Source: Candidatus Glassbacteria bacterium
GTDB taxonomy: Bacteria > Gemmatimonadota > Glassbacteria > GWA2-58-10
Assembly (NCBI GenBank): GCA_019456185.1
Contig: VRUH01000036.1
Span: forward strand, 1 to 39,264
Length of the DNA stretch: 39,264 bases
Direction: 5' to 3'
Position 1 is the stretch's first letter. Each line of letters opens with the position of its first letter. Below, in pieces: positions 17,596 to 25,642 of the stretch. The notes beneath the pieces were generated by a model. That model saw only the letters and a program-made list of their open reading frames with translations, was not told where the DNA came from and made no database searches. A program made the translations under genes and the position numbers.

Positions 17596-19710
17596 TTATC
17601 GCGAGAGAGCCAGTGGTACAGTGAGTTTCACGAAAAGAGCCCGCTGGTCTTCTCGGAATACAGGCACAAGCAAATCATCAAAGGTGTCAAAGCGGTCTGC
17701 TGTATACGCGATATAAAGCGCTCCGAACGGTGGGGCGAAACGCCAGCCGAAAAGTCCATAAATATAATAACGGTTGTTTCTGTTATTGGCCTGGGTGAAA
17801 AACCGCAGGTAAAGATCAGGCGTAAAATTATAATCTACAGACAGCACATGTTGCACGGTGCTCCGTTGGCGTGGATCTGGTGAAAGGCTTAAATGCTGGA
17901 ATCGGTACCCCAGAGCAAGGTTATCCCGGGGCTTGAAGCGCGAGCGGAGTGTCCACAACTCGAGGTCTGAATCGAAGTTTCGTCCCCGCTGGTAAAGAAG
18001 CATATAAGAGTTCCACTGCTGCAGGTTGTAGCCGCCCCCAAGCATAACTGTATGGTTGTGGTAGCGCTTCTCGAACAGTTCGGTACGGTAGTTGTTGAAA
18101 AATGCTGCCGTCCACTTATTGCTGAAAGTAACTGATACATGCTGGGTAAATTTCACATTTCGCAACGCTCCACTATGGCTCCAGAATATGTTGTTTTGAG
18201 AGACAAAATGAATATTTTCCACATGGTGTTTTCTTACCCACCACCTATAGAGGACATCGCTGCCCAGCTCGCGGCGATCATCATCCGGAATAAAACCCAA
18301 CGCGTTGATATTGTCGCGGAAACCGGGATCGATGTTGGTAAATCGCAAGTTGTAGTGATAAATGTCAGTCTCACGGGCGGCACGCAGGAAATAGGCATTG
18401 GTGAAATTGCCACCACTCGAAGGAAAACTGCCCACAAATTGCGAACTCACTTTAACATTTGAGGGTAGATCGATAGTGGCATCTGTGCTAAAGGCCCTAT
18501 TGTAGCCGCCGCGGAACGTTCTATCCACAGCCAGAAGTCCTATGTTTGAAGTTCCTAACACGTCTCGCTGAAGCCTAAGAGCAGAGGTAACTGAAGAGGG
18601 GTTCCCACTCATGGGACGCTCTCTTGCGGAAAGCACAGAATAATTATATTTGCCCGCACGTCCGTTTGTTTTTACCCCATAATCTATATCTCCTATCCGC
18701 TTGGAATAAAATACTTTTATAGGGTTGTCAAACAGTTCCGCCCCCTCGATAAAATAAAGCCTCTTCTCCGGGAAAAAGGTCTCGTAGCGGGTGAGGTTGA
18801 TCACTTCCTGGTCGGCCTCGACAGTGGCGAAATCCGGGTTGTAGGTCAGGTTGCCATTAGCAGTTGTCCCGAGGTTGAAACGCAGGTCCGCGCCTGTTAT
18901 CATCTCGGTTCCCCCGGAAGAGTATATGGTTTTTCTGCCGGCAGATGGCGTATTTGCATTCAGGGATACGATGTAAGGATAAAGCGAGGCAGAAAACCTC
19001 TTCTTGAACCCGGAGAGACCAACCAGATCACCGAAGCTGGCAACCTCCGAGACCCTGTCCGTCTCACTCCAGAAGCTTTCCTCAAAATAGTCAGGATAAT
19101 TCCTCCTGAAATTAACCCCCCACGGACGGTCCGAACTTTCAGGGAATCGGATCTCGCTCACCGGAATGGCTATTTCAGCTCTCCAACGATTTTTTCCCTC
19201 TTTCGCTGCCACGGTCCATGAGCCGTCCCAGGTTTTATCGATTGAGAGACCGTCCTCACCGATCCTGCCATCAGCTTGCGTGCCGAGAGAATTGGTGGAA
19301 AAGTAGTAGCTGTCCCGTCTGCTGCGGAAGGTATCGAGATAAAAAGTCACAGCATTGTCCAGGTCCATGTTGCCGTCACGGCGGGTAATCCGCGAATTGG
19401 CTGCTTCACCAGTTGGGTTGGAGCAGCAGCAGGCTACATAGATAAATTTATCATCATAAGCCACAGCCACCCTGGTCGTCGCCTGAGCTGGTTTACCTAG
19501 ATCTGGATTAAGCTGATAGAAATCACTCTGCCAGTCGGTGGTCTGCCAGAGAGCATCATCCAGCAAACCGTCTATGACTGGTGGTTTTTCTGCCTTGACG
19601 GCTTTTATCCTGCGCACCTGCGGCGCGGTCTGTACTGTTGCATTCAAAAGCAAGAAAGAGTAACTGATGGTGAGAAAAATCAGTGCGGGAACAATTTTAT
19701 TGGTCAACAA
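17596..19710 (-). CDS. DUF5916 outer-membrane beta-barrel protein with N-terminal CBM9-like domain
   Basis: The start is TTG at 19710 (or the next codon, also TTG), with AGGGGA seven bases upstream. A signal peptide covers about residues 1-26. Residues about 35-235 form a CBM9-like beta-sandwich (PPVIDGLLDDALWQ, YDDKFIYVACCC, WRAEIAIPVSEIRF), the usual start of DUF5916 proteins. The remaining 460 residues are long amphipathic strands with Tyr, Arg and Gly, as expected of a large outer-membrane barrel, beginning after FFPEKRLYFIEGAELF. Family members are common in Bacteroidetes- and Gemmatimonadetes-type genomes; their role, perhaps carbohydrate handling, is not established. The 704-residue size is normal. 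It is monocistronic here. Confidence 0.85.
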   Translation of the reverse strand: MLTNKIVPALIFLTISYSFLLLNATVQTAPQVRRIKAVKAEKPPVIDGLLDDALWQTTDWQSDFYQLNPDLGKPAQATTRVAVAYDDKFIYVACCCSNPTGEAANSRITRRDGNMDLDNAVTFYLDTFRSRRDSYYFSTNSLGTQADGRIGEDGLSIDKTWDGSWTVAAKEGKNRWRAEIAIPVSEIRFPESSDRPWGVNFRRNYPDYFEESFWSETDRVSEVASFGDLVGLSGFKKRFSASLYPYIVSLNANTPSAGRKTIYSSGGTEMITGADLRFNLGTTANGNLTYNPDFATVEADQEVINLTRYETFFPEKRLYFIEGAELFDNPIKVFYSKRIGDIDYGVKTNGRAGKYNYSVLSARERPMSGNPSSVTSALRLQRDVLGTSNIGLLAVDRTFRGGYNRAFSTDATIDLPSNVKVSSQFVGSFPSSGGNFTNAYFLRAARETDIYHYNLRFTNIDPGFRDNINALGFIPDDDRRELGSDVLYRWWVRKHHVENIHFVSQNNIFWSHSGALRNVKFTQHVSVTFSNKWTAAFFNNYRTELFEKRYHNHTVMLGGGYNLQQWNSYMLLYQRGRNFDSDLELWTLRSRFKPRDNLALGYRFQHLSLSPDPRQRSTVQHVLSVDYNFTPDLYLRFFTQANNRNNRYYIYGLFGWRFAPPFGALYIAYTADRFDTFDDLLVPVFREDQRALFVKLTVPLALSR

Positions 19711-20082
19711 AGAAATTCCCCTGAGAAGAACTCCGGTTTTGAGAGAATAATTATGGTCAAAAGGACAATTTCATTGGGCGTTCAATCCAAAACAGCATTC
19801 ATTATTTATGTGCCGTATCCCTGAGATATTATTCCCAAATTAGGGGAAATATGGATATTATTATCATTTTCACCATGCGGATGCCATTGTTTGGTGCGAC
19901 TCGTGGAATGCGTGGTTTTCCTTATATTTAATACTTTAGGCCGGTTTCGAAAACAACTTTCAATCTCTATATGGGGAATCCGGGATAAGAAGCTAAATCG
20001 ATTTTTGGTTACCGGTATTGGCTCTTTTGGAATCAGCAAGCTACATTTTCTTCGCGGGCAGGGGACTGGTAAAACTGTAATA
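19711..20082. other. Gene-free AT-rich region upstream of the DUF5916 gene
   Basis: No convincing coding sequence, tRNA or repeat is seen. The stretch 19740-20060 is much richer in A and T than its flanks. It should hold the DUF5916 promoter on the minus strand; CATAAT-type -10 sequences are present near 19750, but none has a good -35 partner. Confidence 0.35.
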
Positions 20083-20104
20083 CCTTGCCAGCCAACCGGC
20101 AAGG
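20083..20104 (-). terminator. Hairpin after the MetE-like gene
   Basis: CCTTGCC (20083-20089) pairs with GGCAAGG (20098-20104) around an eight-base loop, 24 bases beyond the second in-frame stop of the MetE-like gene. The following minus-strand bases are only partly T-rich, so termination strength is uncertain. Confidence 0.4.
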
Positions 20105-20160
20105 AAATCCTCGTCCTCCAGGTGCGATTACACCAGCGCGGCGCACTCTTTCATCATCTC

Positions 20161-21162
20161 TCAGCGTCCCTCGTACAGGTTGCGCCCGGCTACCAGCGCC
20201 TCGATCTTGCGGTCGGCGATAGACCTCCCCAGCATCCAGAACCCGCAGTCCGGGTTGACATACGCTATCCGCTCGGGGCCGAGCACTTTGGCGGCTGCCT
20301 CGATCCGGCGGGCGATCTGCTCCGGGGTTTCGACAACGGTCGATTTGATATCGATCACGCCGATCCCGTAGCGCACCTCCGAGTCCGCCTCGGCGAGATG
20401 TTTCAGCTCATTCGGCGCCCGGTGGGCCGCCTCGACCAGGATGTGGTCGGCCGCCAGCATGCCGATAAATTTCACGAGTTTTTTCCAGCGGCCCTGCTGG
20501 ATTGTCTGACCGCCGTAGTTGCCGAAACAGAGGTGGATGGCCGGAACGGTCCGGACCTCGGCCAGCACCATGTTGATACACTCGGCGGCCCACCCGGCGT
20601 CCTCCGGGTGCCCGGTGATATTGGCTTCGTCGATCTGCACAGCGTCCGCCTCGATATCTTTCACCTGCGCAGCCAGGATTTCCGCCAGCGCCCGGCAGAG
20701 TTTCTCCGGCGAACCGTAGTGGTTATCCAGCAGTGTTTTGCAGAGCATGTGCGGTCCGGTAAGCGTAAATTTGAACGGGCTGGCCGTCAGCCGGCGCACG
20801 CTGCTGCAGTCGGCGGGCAGGTCGAGCGTACCCTCGGTCAGTTCGCTTTCTACCACAGCGCTGGGCCGGGCGCGGAAGCTCATTCCCTGCTGATCGGCGA
20901 ATCTTTTACTATCCTCGCGCGTAATTTGATCACGGACTCCGCCCAATGGCCTGACGAAATACTCGATCATCCCGTTGGTTTCGGGATGGTTGACATCGAA
21001 GCGGTACAGCTCGCCGTCCACCACCAGGTCGATCCCGGCGTTCTCCTGGGTTTTGAGCACCACGGCGGTGGCGTCGCGCAGCGCGCCCGCCCCCGGCATC
21101 GCGGCCAGCCAAGCCGGCAGGGGATAACTGCCCACCAGCGTGGTTCTGATTCTGGGACCCAT
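20161..21162 (-). CDS. MetE C-terminal-domain-like zinc methyltransferase (core methionine synthase type)
   Basis: The 333-residue protein corresponds to the catalytic barrel of cobalamin-independent methionine synthase without the N-terminal half. The ATG at 21162 has GGAG seven bases upstream. Zinc ligands are visible: His210 and Cys212 (IHLCFG), Glu244 (LVEAAHR) and Cys306 (NPDCGF); QIDEAN at 176-181 is the substrate-site motif. Such stand-alone proteins transfer methyl to homocysteine or other thiols from varied donors; the donor is not evident here. The TGA stop is followed in frame by ten plausible codons (EMMKECAALV) and then TAA at 20128, so the protein may have lost its last residues. 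It has a good promoter and no operon partner. Confidence 0.85.
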   Translation of the reverse strand: MGPRIRTTLVGSYPLPAWLAAMPGAGALRDATAVVLKTQENAGIDLVVDGELYRFDVNHPETNGMIEYFVRPLGGVRDQITREDSKRFADQQGMSFRARPSAVVESELTEGTLDLPADCSSVRRLTASPFKFTLTGPHMLCKTLLDNHYGSPEKLCRALAEILAAQVKDIEADAVQIDEANITGHPEDAGWAAECINMVLAEVRTVPAIHLCFGNYGGQTIQQGRWKKLVKFIGMLAADHILVEAAHRAPNELKHLAEADSEVRYGIGVIDIKSTVVETPEQIARRIEAAAKVLGPERIAYVNPDCGFWMLGRSIADRKIEALVAGRNLYEGR

Positions 21163-21233
21163 TGCGCATCTCCGTTACATATTTACCGGCCAGTATCAGA
21201 GCGGCCGAACTTACCGCCTCGATCGCAGGACTA

Positions 21234-21262
21234 ATCATAGCCGGTGGGAAAATACCTGTCAA
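21234..21262 (-). promoter_or_regulatory. Sigma70 promoter of the MetE-like gene
   Basis: On the minus strand TTGACA (complement of 21257-21262), a 17-base spacer and TATGAT (complement of 21234-21239) precede the ATG at 21162 by about 70 bases. The -35 continues as TTGACAGGTA, close to the Rrf2 and response-regulator promoters. No S-box or SAM riboswitch fold was recognised in the short leader. Confidence 0.65.
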
Positions 21263-21294
21263 CCGGACCGAAAGTGGGAAACCCGCCAAACAGT

Positions 21295-21322
21295 TTTAAA
21301 AGTCGCCGGTTTATATTATAAT
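21295..21322 (+). promoter_or_regulatory. Candidate sigma70 promoter for the 21490-24628 gene pair
   Basis: A perfect TATAAT (21317-21322) lies 16 bases after TTTAAA (21295-21300, four of six matches). The leader to the ATG at 21490 would be about 160 bases. It is divergent from the MetE-like promoter. The rest of the 330-base gap holds no other feature that I can see. Confidence 0.45.
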
Positions 21323-21489
21323 GAAAACTGGTCCTTCGAGGGCAGAATTGTCTCATATCAGTCGAACCGGAACAAACATTGCGCGGCCGGCTTAATCCCG
21401 CCCGCCTGTATCCCGTCTGGATGGCCCGGTTCCGGCCGTATTTTCGAGCTCTCAGGTTTTTACACGAACAGCTTTCCCCCGGGTAAGCC

Positions 21490-23013
21490 ATGAAGAAGAA
21501 ACAAATCGCCGAAAGTCTCGACCGCCCGGATTATCTCAGCCAGCTCAAGAGCGGGGAGCTCGAATACTTTCACCTGATAATCCAGAAGCTGGCCGAACAC
21601 GACTACCAGGGCATGAACCAGGTCGCCAAGCTTGAGAAACTCGATCTCGGCCCGGTTTACAAGGTGCTGGAAGATAAAACCATCCGGAAGCTGCAGAACA
21701 ACGAGACCATGCGCTGCTACGAGTTCAGCCTGCTGATCGACATGTTCGGCGGCAAAGGCAGGGGCAGCGGAGTTGAGGCTGCGGACAGGGACGCCCCGGA
21801 GGTCGATGAGGACAAGCTGCGTACGATCTATCTCGAGCTCTCCGGGATGAGCTTCAGCAACAAGCAGGCTGAAAAAATCATCTACTACTTAAGCCTCTGG
21901 AAACTGGACCACTTCTATACCTACATTTTCGACCGGGGCCTGCGCGCCTATTTCAACGAGCGTTACGAGCAGCTTACCGGCAAACAAGACTCCGATCTCG
22001 ATATCCACGAAATAATTAACGAGGTTTCCATCGCGGAAGTCCTTGAAGAGGAAAAACTGCTCGAGGACTATGTATTCGACGCCAGCGGCGGATCACTTTC
22101 CCAGGAGGGACTCAAGGAAGGCCTGCAGATCGAAAAGACCGGCAGGGAGGAGGCCGAAAAACTGTTCGTCAGGCTATCCAAGCTGCTGCAAAGGAATCCA
22201 CTGGACCAGCGCGCCGTTGCCAAGGCCATGAAGGACCTGCACATGGACCGGCGGATCAAGATGATCGAAGGCTCGGGGATCGCCGGTCTCCGCGATTACC
22301 TGCAGACGCATGCCGTGGAGGGCGCCGGCGCTGTCATGCGACGGTTCGGCTTCGCCCTGCCGGAAGCCCTGGATGAGAGCGACCGTGAGGATGCCCTGCG
22401 CACGATCAACGCCTCCCTGCTCTCCCAGAGCCAAAGCTTTGAGAAAGGCCTCCATTTCCTGCGCTGGGAGGGAGTGCTTGACCACGAGCTGATTATCGAG
22501 GAAGGTCACTGCTACACGGTCCATGGCGACTCTCTGCTGCTGATGATCCGCCCGATCGAGGAAGTGGAGCATTTCCTCTACGGCCTTTACCCGCTGACTC
22601 CCGATCGCAACCGCTTCATCGTTACTTTCCTCCGCCATTATCTGGAACAGGAACAATTCAATCGGGCCGCAAGCGCCGTAATCAAACATTACCTGGATCA
22701 GTTGACCGGCCCGGTTAGAAATAGCAACGCCATCCGAACCGGAGTGCTGGCCCTGCCTGTGGTCTTGATCGTGGCAATCATGGTCGGCTGGATTTATACC
22801 CTGACCCTGGGAGACGTGGGCGAGGGAGTGATGCTTGCGGTGGCGATCTTGCTTTTCGGCGAGGCGATTGCCGCGCGTAACGGATTCAGCATGGAAGTGC
22901 GGGCGGAGAACAACGAGGCGATTCCCGATTACGCCAGCCGCGAACAGGGGGTGCTCAAGCTGGGACCGATGGTAAGTATCAGGAAGGGCAAGGAGGCTGG
23001 CAATGTCCGCTAG
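21490..23013 (+). CDS. Unknown helical protein with two C-terminal membrane segments
   Basis: Not recognised. The 507-residue protein has no signal peptide. Its first 400 residues look mainly helical and charged (repeated Glu/Lys/Leu heptad-like stretches near 1-90, 105-190 and 205-260). Two hydrophobic segments at about 417-437 and 443-459 are followed by a charged tail of about 45 residues, so it is probably a cytoplasmic domain anchored to the inner membrane by a hairpin. The ATG at 21490 lacks a clear Shine-Dalgarno. It overlaps the next gene by 11 bases, indicating an operon with the CehA-like metallohydrolase. Confidence 0.75.
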   Translation: MKKKQIAESLDRPDYLSQLKSGELEYFHLIIQKLAEHDYQGMNQVAKLEKLDLGPVYKVLEDKTIRKLQNNETMRCYEFSLLIDMFGGKGRGSGVEAADRDAPEVDEDKLRTIYLELSGMSFSNKQAEKIIYYLSLWKLDHFYTYIFDRGLRAYFNERYEQLTGKQDSDLDIHEIINEVSIAEVLEEEKLLEDYVFDASGGSLSQEGLKEGLQIEKTGREEAEKLFVRLSKLLQRNPLDQRAVAKAMKDLHMDRRIKMIEGSGIAGLRDYLQTHAVEGAGAVMRRFGFALPEALDESDREDALRTINASLLSQSQSFEKGLHFLRWEGVLDHELIIEEGHCYTVHGDSLLLMIRPIEEVEHFLYGLYPLTPDRNRFIVTFLRHYLEQEQFNRAASAVIKHYLDQLTGPVRNSNAIRTGVLALPVVLIVAIMVGWIYTLTLGDVGEGVMLAVAILLFGEAIAARNGFSMEVRAENNEAIPDYASREQGVLKLGPMVSIRKGKEAGNVR

Positions 23014-24628
23014 TCAGCGCACCTTCAGCCGCAGACCCCTCGTTTCATCCCCAATCCTCCAGGCCATCGTAATTTCCGTATCCTGCTGGCTCAGCGCCCC
23101 CCGGGCCGCTGTACTCGAACTCGCCGTGCTGGACAACATCACCGGCGCGCCGCTGGCCTGCCGCGTGATGATCCGTGGCGCGGACAGCAGCTGCGCCGTT
23201 CCTCCCGGCGCTTTCACCCTGGAGATCGGTCCTGACGTGTGGTTTGCCTCCGACGGCACTGAGCAGCTTTCCCTGCCCGAAGGCCGTTGCGAACTGCGGG
23301 TCGAGCACGGCAAGGAGTACGTTCGCTTTCGCCGGTGGCTGGAAATCCCGGCACAGGATACTTTACGCCACACTCTCCGCCTGGAGCGCTGGATCGACAT
23401 GGCGGGACGCGGATACCTGGCCGCCGAAAACCATCTGCATCTCGAAGCGCCGGAGGTGGCGGCATGGTGCGCCGCCGAAGGCCTGGATTTCGGAACCAGC
23501 CTGCAATGGTGGAACCGCCCTCGATGGGGAGTGCCCGAGGGGCCGGGCCACGCCCATTCAATCGCCGCGGCGGGACGGGAAATCCCGGTGACAATCTACG
23601 ACGCCGAGCTGGAATATAACTGGGGAGCCCTTTACATAGTCGGCCTGCCCAACCCGTTCCCGTTCACCGACAACCCCGCCATGCCCAACCTGCCGGCGGC
23701 CCTCTACAGCTCAGGGCTGGGCGCGCTCAACTGCTACCAGGGGGGATGGTCGCCGGAGGTGCTGCTGGACGCGGTGGTCGGCGCGGTGGACGTGGTCAAC
23801 GTGGTCAACAACAATTTCCACCTGCACAAGTTCATGCCCCGCTCCCAGTACTCGAACCTGCTGGAAGTCCCCGGGTTTCCTGTATATCCCGATACGCCCG
23901 AGGGAATGATGCGGATGAATCTGGAAACCTACCACCGGCTGCTCAACTGCGGTCTCCGCCTGGCCGCCGGAGCCGGGACGGCAACCGGGGTCAAGGCCAG
24001 CCCGCCGGGGTACAACCGGGCCTACATCCGGGCCGACAGCAGCGACGGGGTACAGGGCATGCTCGATGCCTGGCGCGCGGGACGGAATTTCGTCACCAAC
24101 GGGCCGATGATATTTCTTTCGGCAGGAGACAGTGTGCGGCCGGGTGACGAGATCGCGTTGGGTAAAGACGGCGGGACTGTTGCGTTCAGCCTGGGCGCAA
24201 CCAGCGACTGCCCGCTCGGCCGGGTCTGGCTGGTAGTCAACGGCGAACTTGCCGGAGAGCTTGAAACAGGCGAACGCACCAGGCGCGCGGCGGGGGAAAT
24301 CGAAATCGAATTCAATCAAAGCGGCTGGGTCTGCGCGGTCGCCACCGACTCGGACACCCTGCTCAGCGAACAGGAGCTGGCCCGCTACGACGGTCCGTCG
24401 GGACCATACACCGTGCGCGGCAGCAGCCATCGCTACGCCCACACCAGCCCGATCTATGTCACGGTGAACGGAGCCCCGATTGCGGTTGAACGTTCGATCC
24501 GCCAGGGCCTGGCGATGCTCGATGCGTTCGAGGTTTTCTGCGGACTAAACTGCGGACCCAACTACCTCGAAGAGATGCTGACCGCTATCGAGCGCGGCCG
24601 CCAGTACCTGCTCTCCCGGCTGGAATAA
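23003..24628 (+). CDS. Secreted CehA/McbA-family (PHP-like) metallohydrolase
   Basis: The ATG at 23003 has AAGGAGG upstream, inside the end of the previous gene. An N-terminal hydrophobic segment (about 19-36) ending SAPRAA looks like a signal peptide. A beta domain (36-130) with LDNITGAPLACRVMI is followed by the PHP-like domain: AENHLHLE near 142 takes the place of the metal-binding HxH strand, then DAELEYNWGALYIVGLPNP near 200 and RNFVTNGP near 361. Characterised members (CehA, McbA) hydrolyse carbamate or ester-type bonds, but most are of unknown substrate. At 541 residues it has an extra C-terminal beta domain. The upstream membrane protein gene is its operon partner. Confidence 0.82.
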   Translation: MSASQRTFSRRPLVSSPILQAIVISVSCWLSAPRAAVLELAVLDNITGAPLACRVMIRGADSSCAVPPGAFTLEIGPDVWFASDGTEQLSLPEGRCELRVEHGKEYVRFRRWLEIPAQDTLRHTLRLERWIDMAGRGYLAAENHLHLEAPEVAAWCAAEGLDFGTSLQWWNRPRWGVPEGPGHAHSIAAAGREIPVTIYDAELEYNWGALYIVGLPNPFPFTDNPAMPNLPAALYSSGLGALNCYQGGWSPEVLLDAVVGAVDVVNVVNNNFHLHKFMPRSQYSNLLEVPGFPVYPDTPEGMMRMNLETYHRLLNCGLRLAAGAGTATGVKASPPGYNRAYIRADSSDGVQGMLDAWRAGRNFVTNGPMIFLSAGDSVRPGDEIALGKDGGTVAFSLGATSDCPLGRVWLVVNGELAGELETGERTRRAAGEIEIEFNQSGWVCAVATDSDTLLSEQELARYDGPSGPYTVRGSSHRYAHTSPIYVTVNGAPIAVERSIRQGLAMLDAFEVFCGLNCGPNYLEEMLTAIERGRQYLLSRLE

Positions 24629-24630
24629 AA

Positions 24631-24683
24631 GTCCCCTCTTGAGAGGGGTGTCCCCCGATGAAATTGGGGGACGGGGTGTGTTA
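24631..24683. repeat. REP-like palindromic repeat, second locus
   Basis: CCCCTCT/AGAGGGG (24633-24639 with 24642-24648), a second stem CCCCC/GGGGG (24652-24656 with 24666-24670), then GGGGTGTGTTA ending at 24683. It matches the unit at 6379-6428 in the first stem and tail, while the second stem differs but still pairs. It lies three bases after the metallohydrolase stop and may end its transcript. Confidence 0.75.
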
Positions 24684-24687
24684 ATCC

Positions 24688-24707
24688 GGGCGACGCATGC
24701 GTCGCCC
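24688..24707. repeat. Perfect 20-base palindrome beside the REP-like unit
   Basis: GGGCGACGCATGCGTCGCCC is a perfect inverted repeat, followed by CTAC. It stands four bases from the REP-like unit and ten bases from the amidohydrolase pseudogene stop. Similar GGGGCGAC palindromes are common interspersed elements in uncultured-bacterium genomes (memory, unverified). Only one copy is present here. Confidence 0.6.
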
Positions 24708-24717
24708 CTACAGCATA

Positions 24718-25053
24718 TCAATTCTTCAGGTATTCCTCCAGACCGAACAGCTCGACCGCATTCTGCCGCAGGATCAAGCTGGCAACCTCCAGCGCCTCGG
24801 CCTCGGTCATGTAACCCTGCATCACTTTTTCGGTCAGGGTTTCTGCCACCACCCTGCGCGCCATTTTGGCGTGGACGTAAGTCCCCTCCGGAAACAGGTA
24901 ATCGCCGCCGAAAGCCAATATTTTATTCGCCGGAACCGTCTCCAGCCACTGGTGCAGCCACAGCCCGGTGCTCGTGGGTGTCCACCAGCCCGATTCTGTC
25001 GACTTCCCGGCTGATCCGCTCGAACAGCGCCGGGTCCAGACTTGGAATTGATC
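24718..25053 (-). pseudogene. Internally deleted amidohydrolase
   Basis: Two parts of one amidohydrolase are joined out of frame. The 5' part, directly after the DoxX stop, reads SLDPALFERISREVDRIGLV then DTHEH, the metal-binding HxH start of a PF04909-type or uronate-isomerase-like enzyme. At about 24966-24970 the frame changes, and the 3' part reads GLWLHQWLETVPANKIL, then AFGGDYLFPEG, ending at TGA 24718. About 110 codons remain where such enzymes usually have 350-450, so most of the barrel is gone. It lies in the DoxX transcript direction and abuts the 20-base palindrome. The reading is firm for both ends; the exact junction is approximate. Confidence 0.75.
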
Positions 25054-25515
25054 TTAAACCGATTGCGGCGGTTCCGGTCCGCTCCGGGAGCTAAGGGTTT
25101 TCGATAATCCCGCGTCGATACTGAACCTGCCCGGCCCGGCCAGCATCAGGCCGCCGAAGACGAACACCAGTTTCAGCGGGTGGCTGAAACGCTCGAACCC
25201 GTCGCCGCCGGTGATATGCATCGTCGATGCGGTCACCATCGTGCAGAACAGCAAAAACGCCGCCCCCCTCGAAAACAGACCGACCGCCAGTAGCAGGCCG
25301 CCGAAAAACTCGCTGAACGCGGCCATGAATCCCCAGAATACCGGCGCAAACCCGATCCCGAACACCCCTATCGCCCCGCCCACTTTCTCCCACGTCTCCA
25401 CCCCACCGGTAATTTTGGGCCATCCATGCATCATGAACAGCACTCCGACGCCAACTCTGATCAGCAGAAGTCCGTGGTCGCGGTAGCGATCCAGAAACGA
25501 ACAGGTCGGGTCCAT
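25054..25515 (-). CDS. DoxX family membrane protein
   Basis: The ATG at 25515 has GGAGGAG upstream. The 153-residue protein has four hydrophobic segments, the usual DoxX topology, with LLLIRVGVGVLFMMHGWPK at the start of the first and FSEFFGGLLLAVGLF in the third. DoxX proteins are small inner-membrane proteins linked to quinone or thiosulfate-related redox functions in a few cases; the role here is unknown. It has its own promoter upstream, and its stop directly touches the amidohydrolase pseudogene, which probably was its operon partner. Confidence 0.88.
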   Translation of the reverse strand: MDPTCSFLDRYRDHGLLLIRVGVGVLFMMHGWPKITGGVETWEKVGGAIGVFGIGFAPVFWGFMAAFSEFFGGLLLAVGLFSRGAAFLLFCTMVTASTMHITGGDGFERFSHPLKLVFVFGGLMLAGPGRFSIDAGLSKTLSSRSGPEPPQSV

Positions 25516-25579
25516 CGCGTCTCCTCCGCTTGTGGTTAAGCTGCGAGAAAAACGAAAACCGAATATCAGCTTCCGCTTA

Positions 25580-25609
25580 ATTATATAGCCGCCGGAGGTG
25601 AGCTGTCCA
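25580..25609 (-). promoter_or_regulatory. Sigma70 promoter of the DoxX gene
   Basis: On the minus strand TGGACA (complement of 25604-25609), 18 bases and a perfect TATAAT (complement of 25580-25585), about 65 bases before the ATG at 25515. It separates DoxX from the radical SAM gene upstream. Confidence 0.6.
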
Positions 25610-25642
25610 GCCTGAAAATGAATACTTGTCTCGGAAGAGAAA

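Noticed and set aside
20128-20163. Genome-wide recoding of TGA
   Set aside because: The glycosyltransferase, BtuF, BtuD and BtuC-like genes all end at TGA in tight overlaps with the next gene, so TGA is a working stop here.
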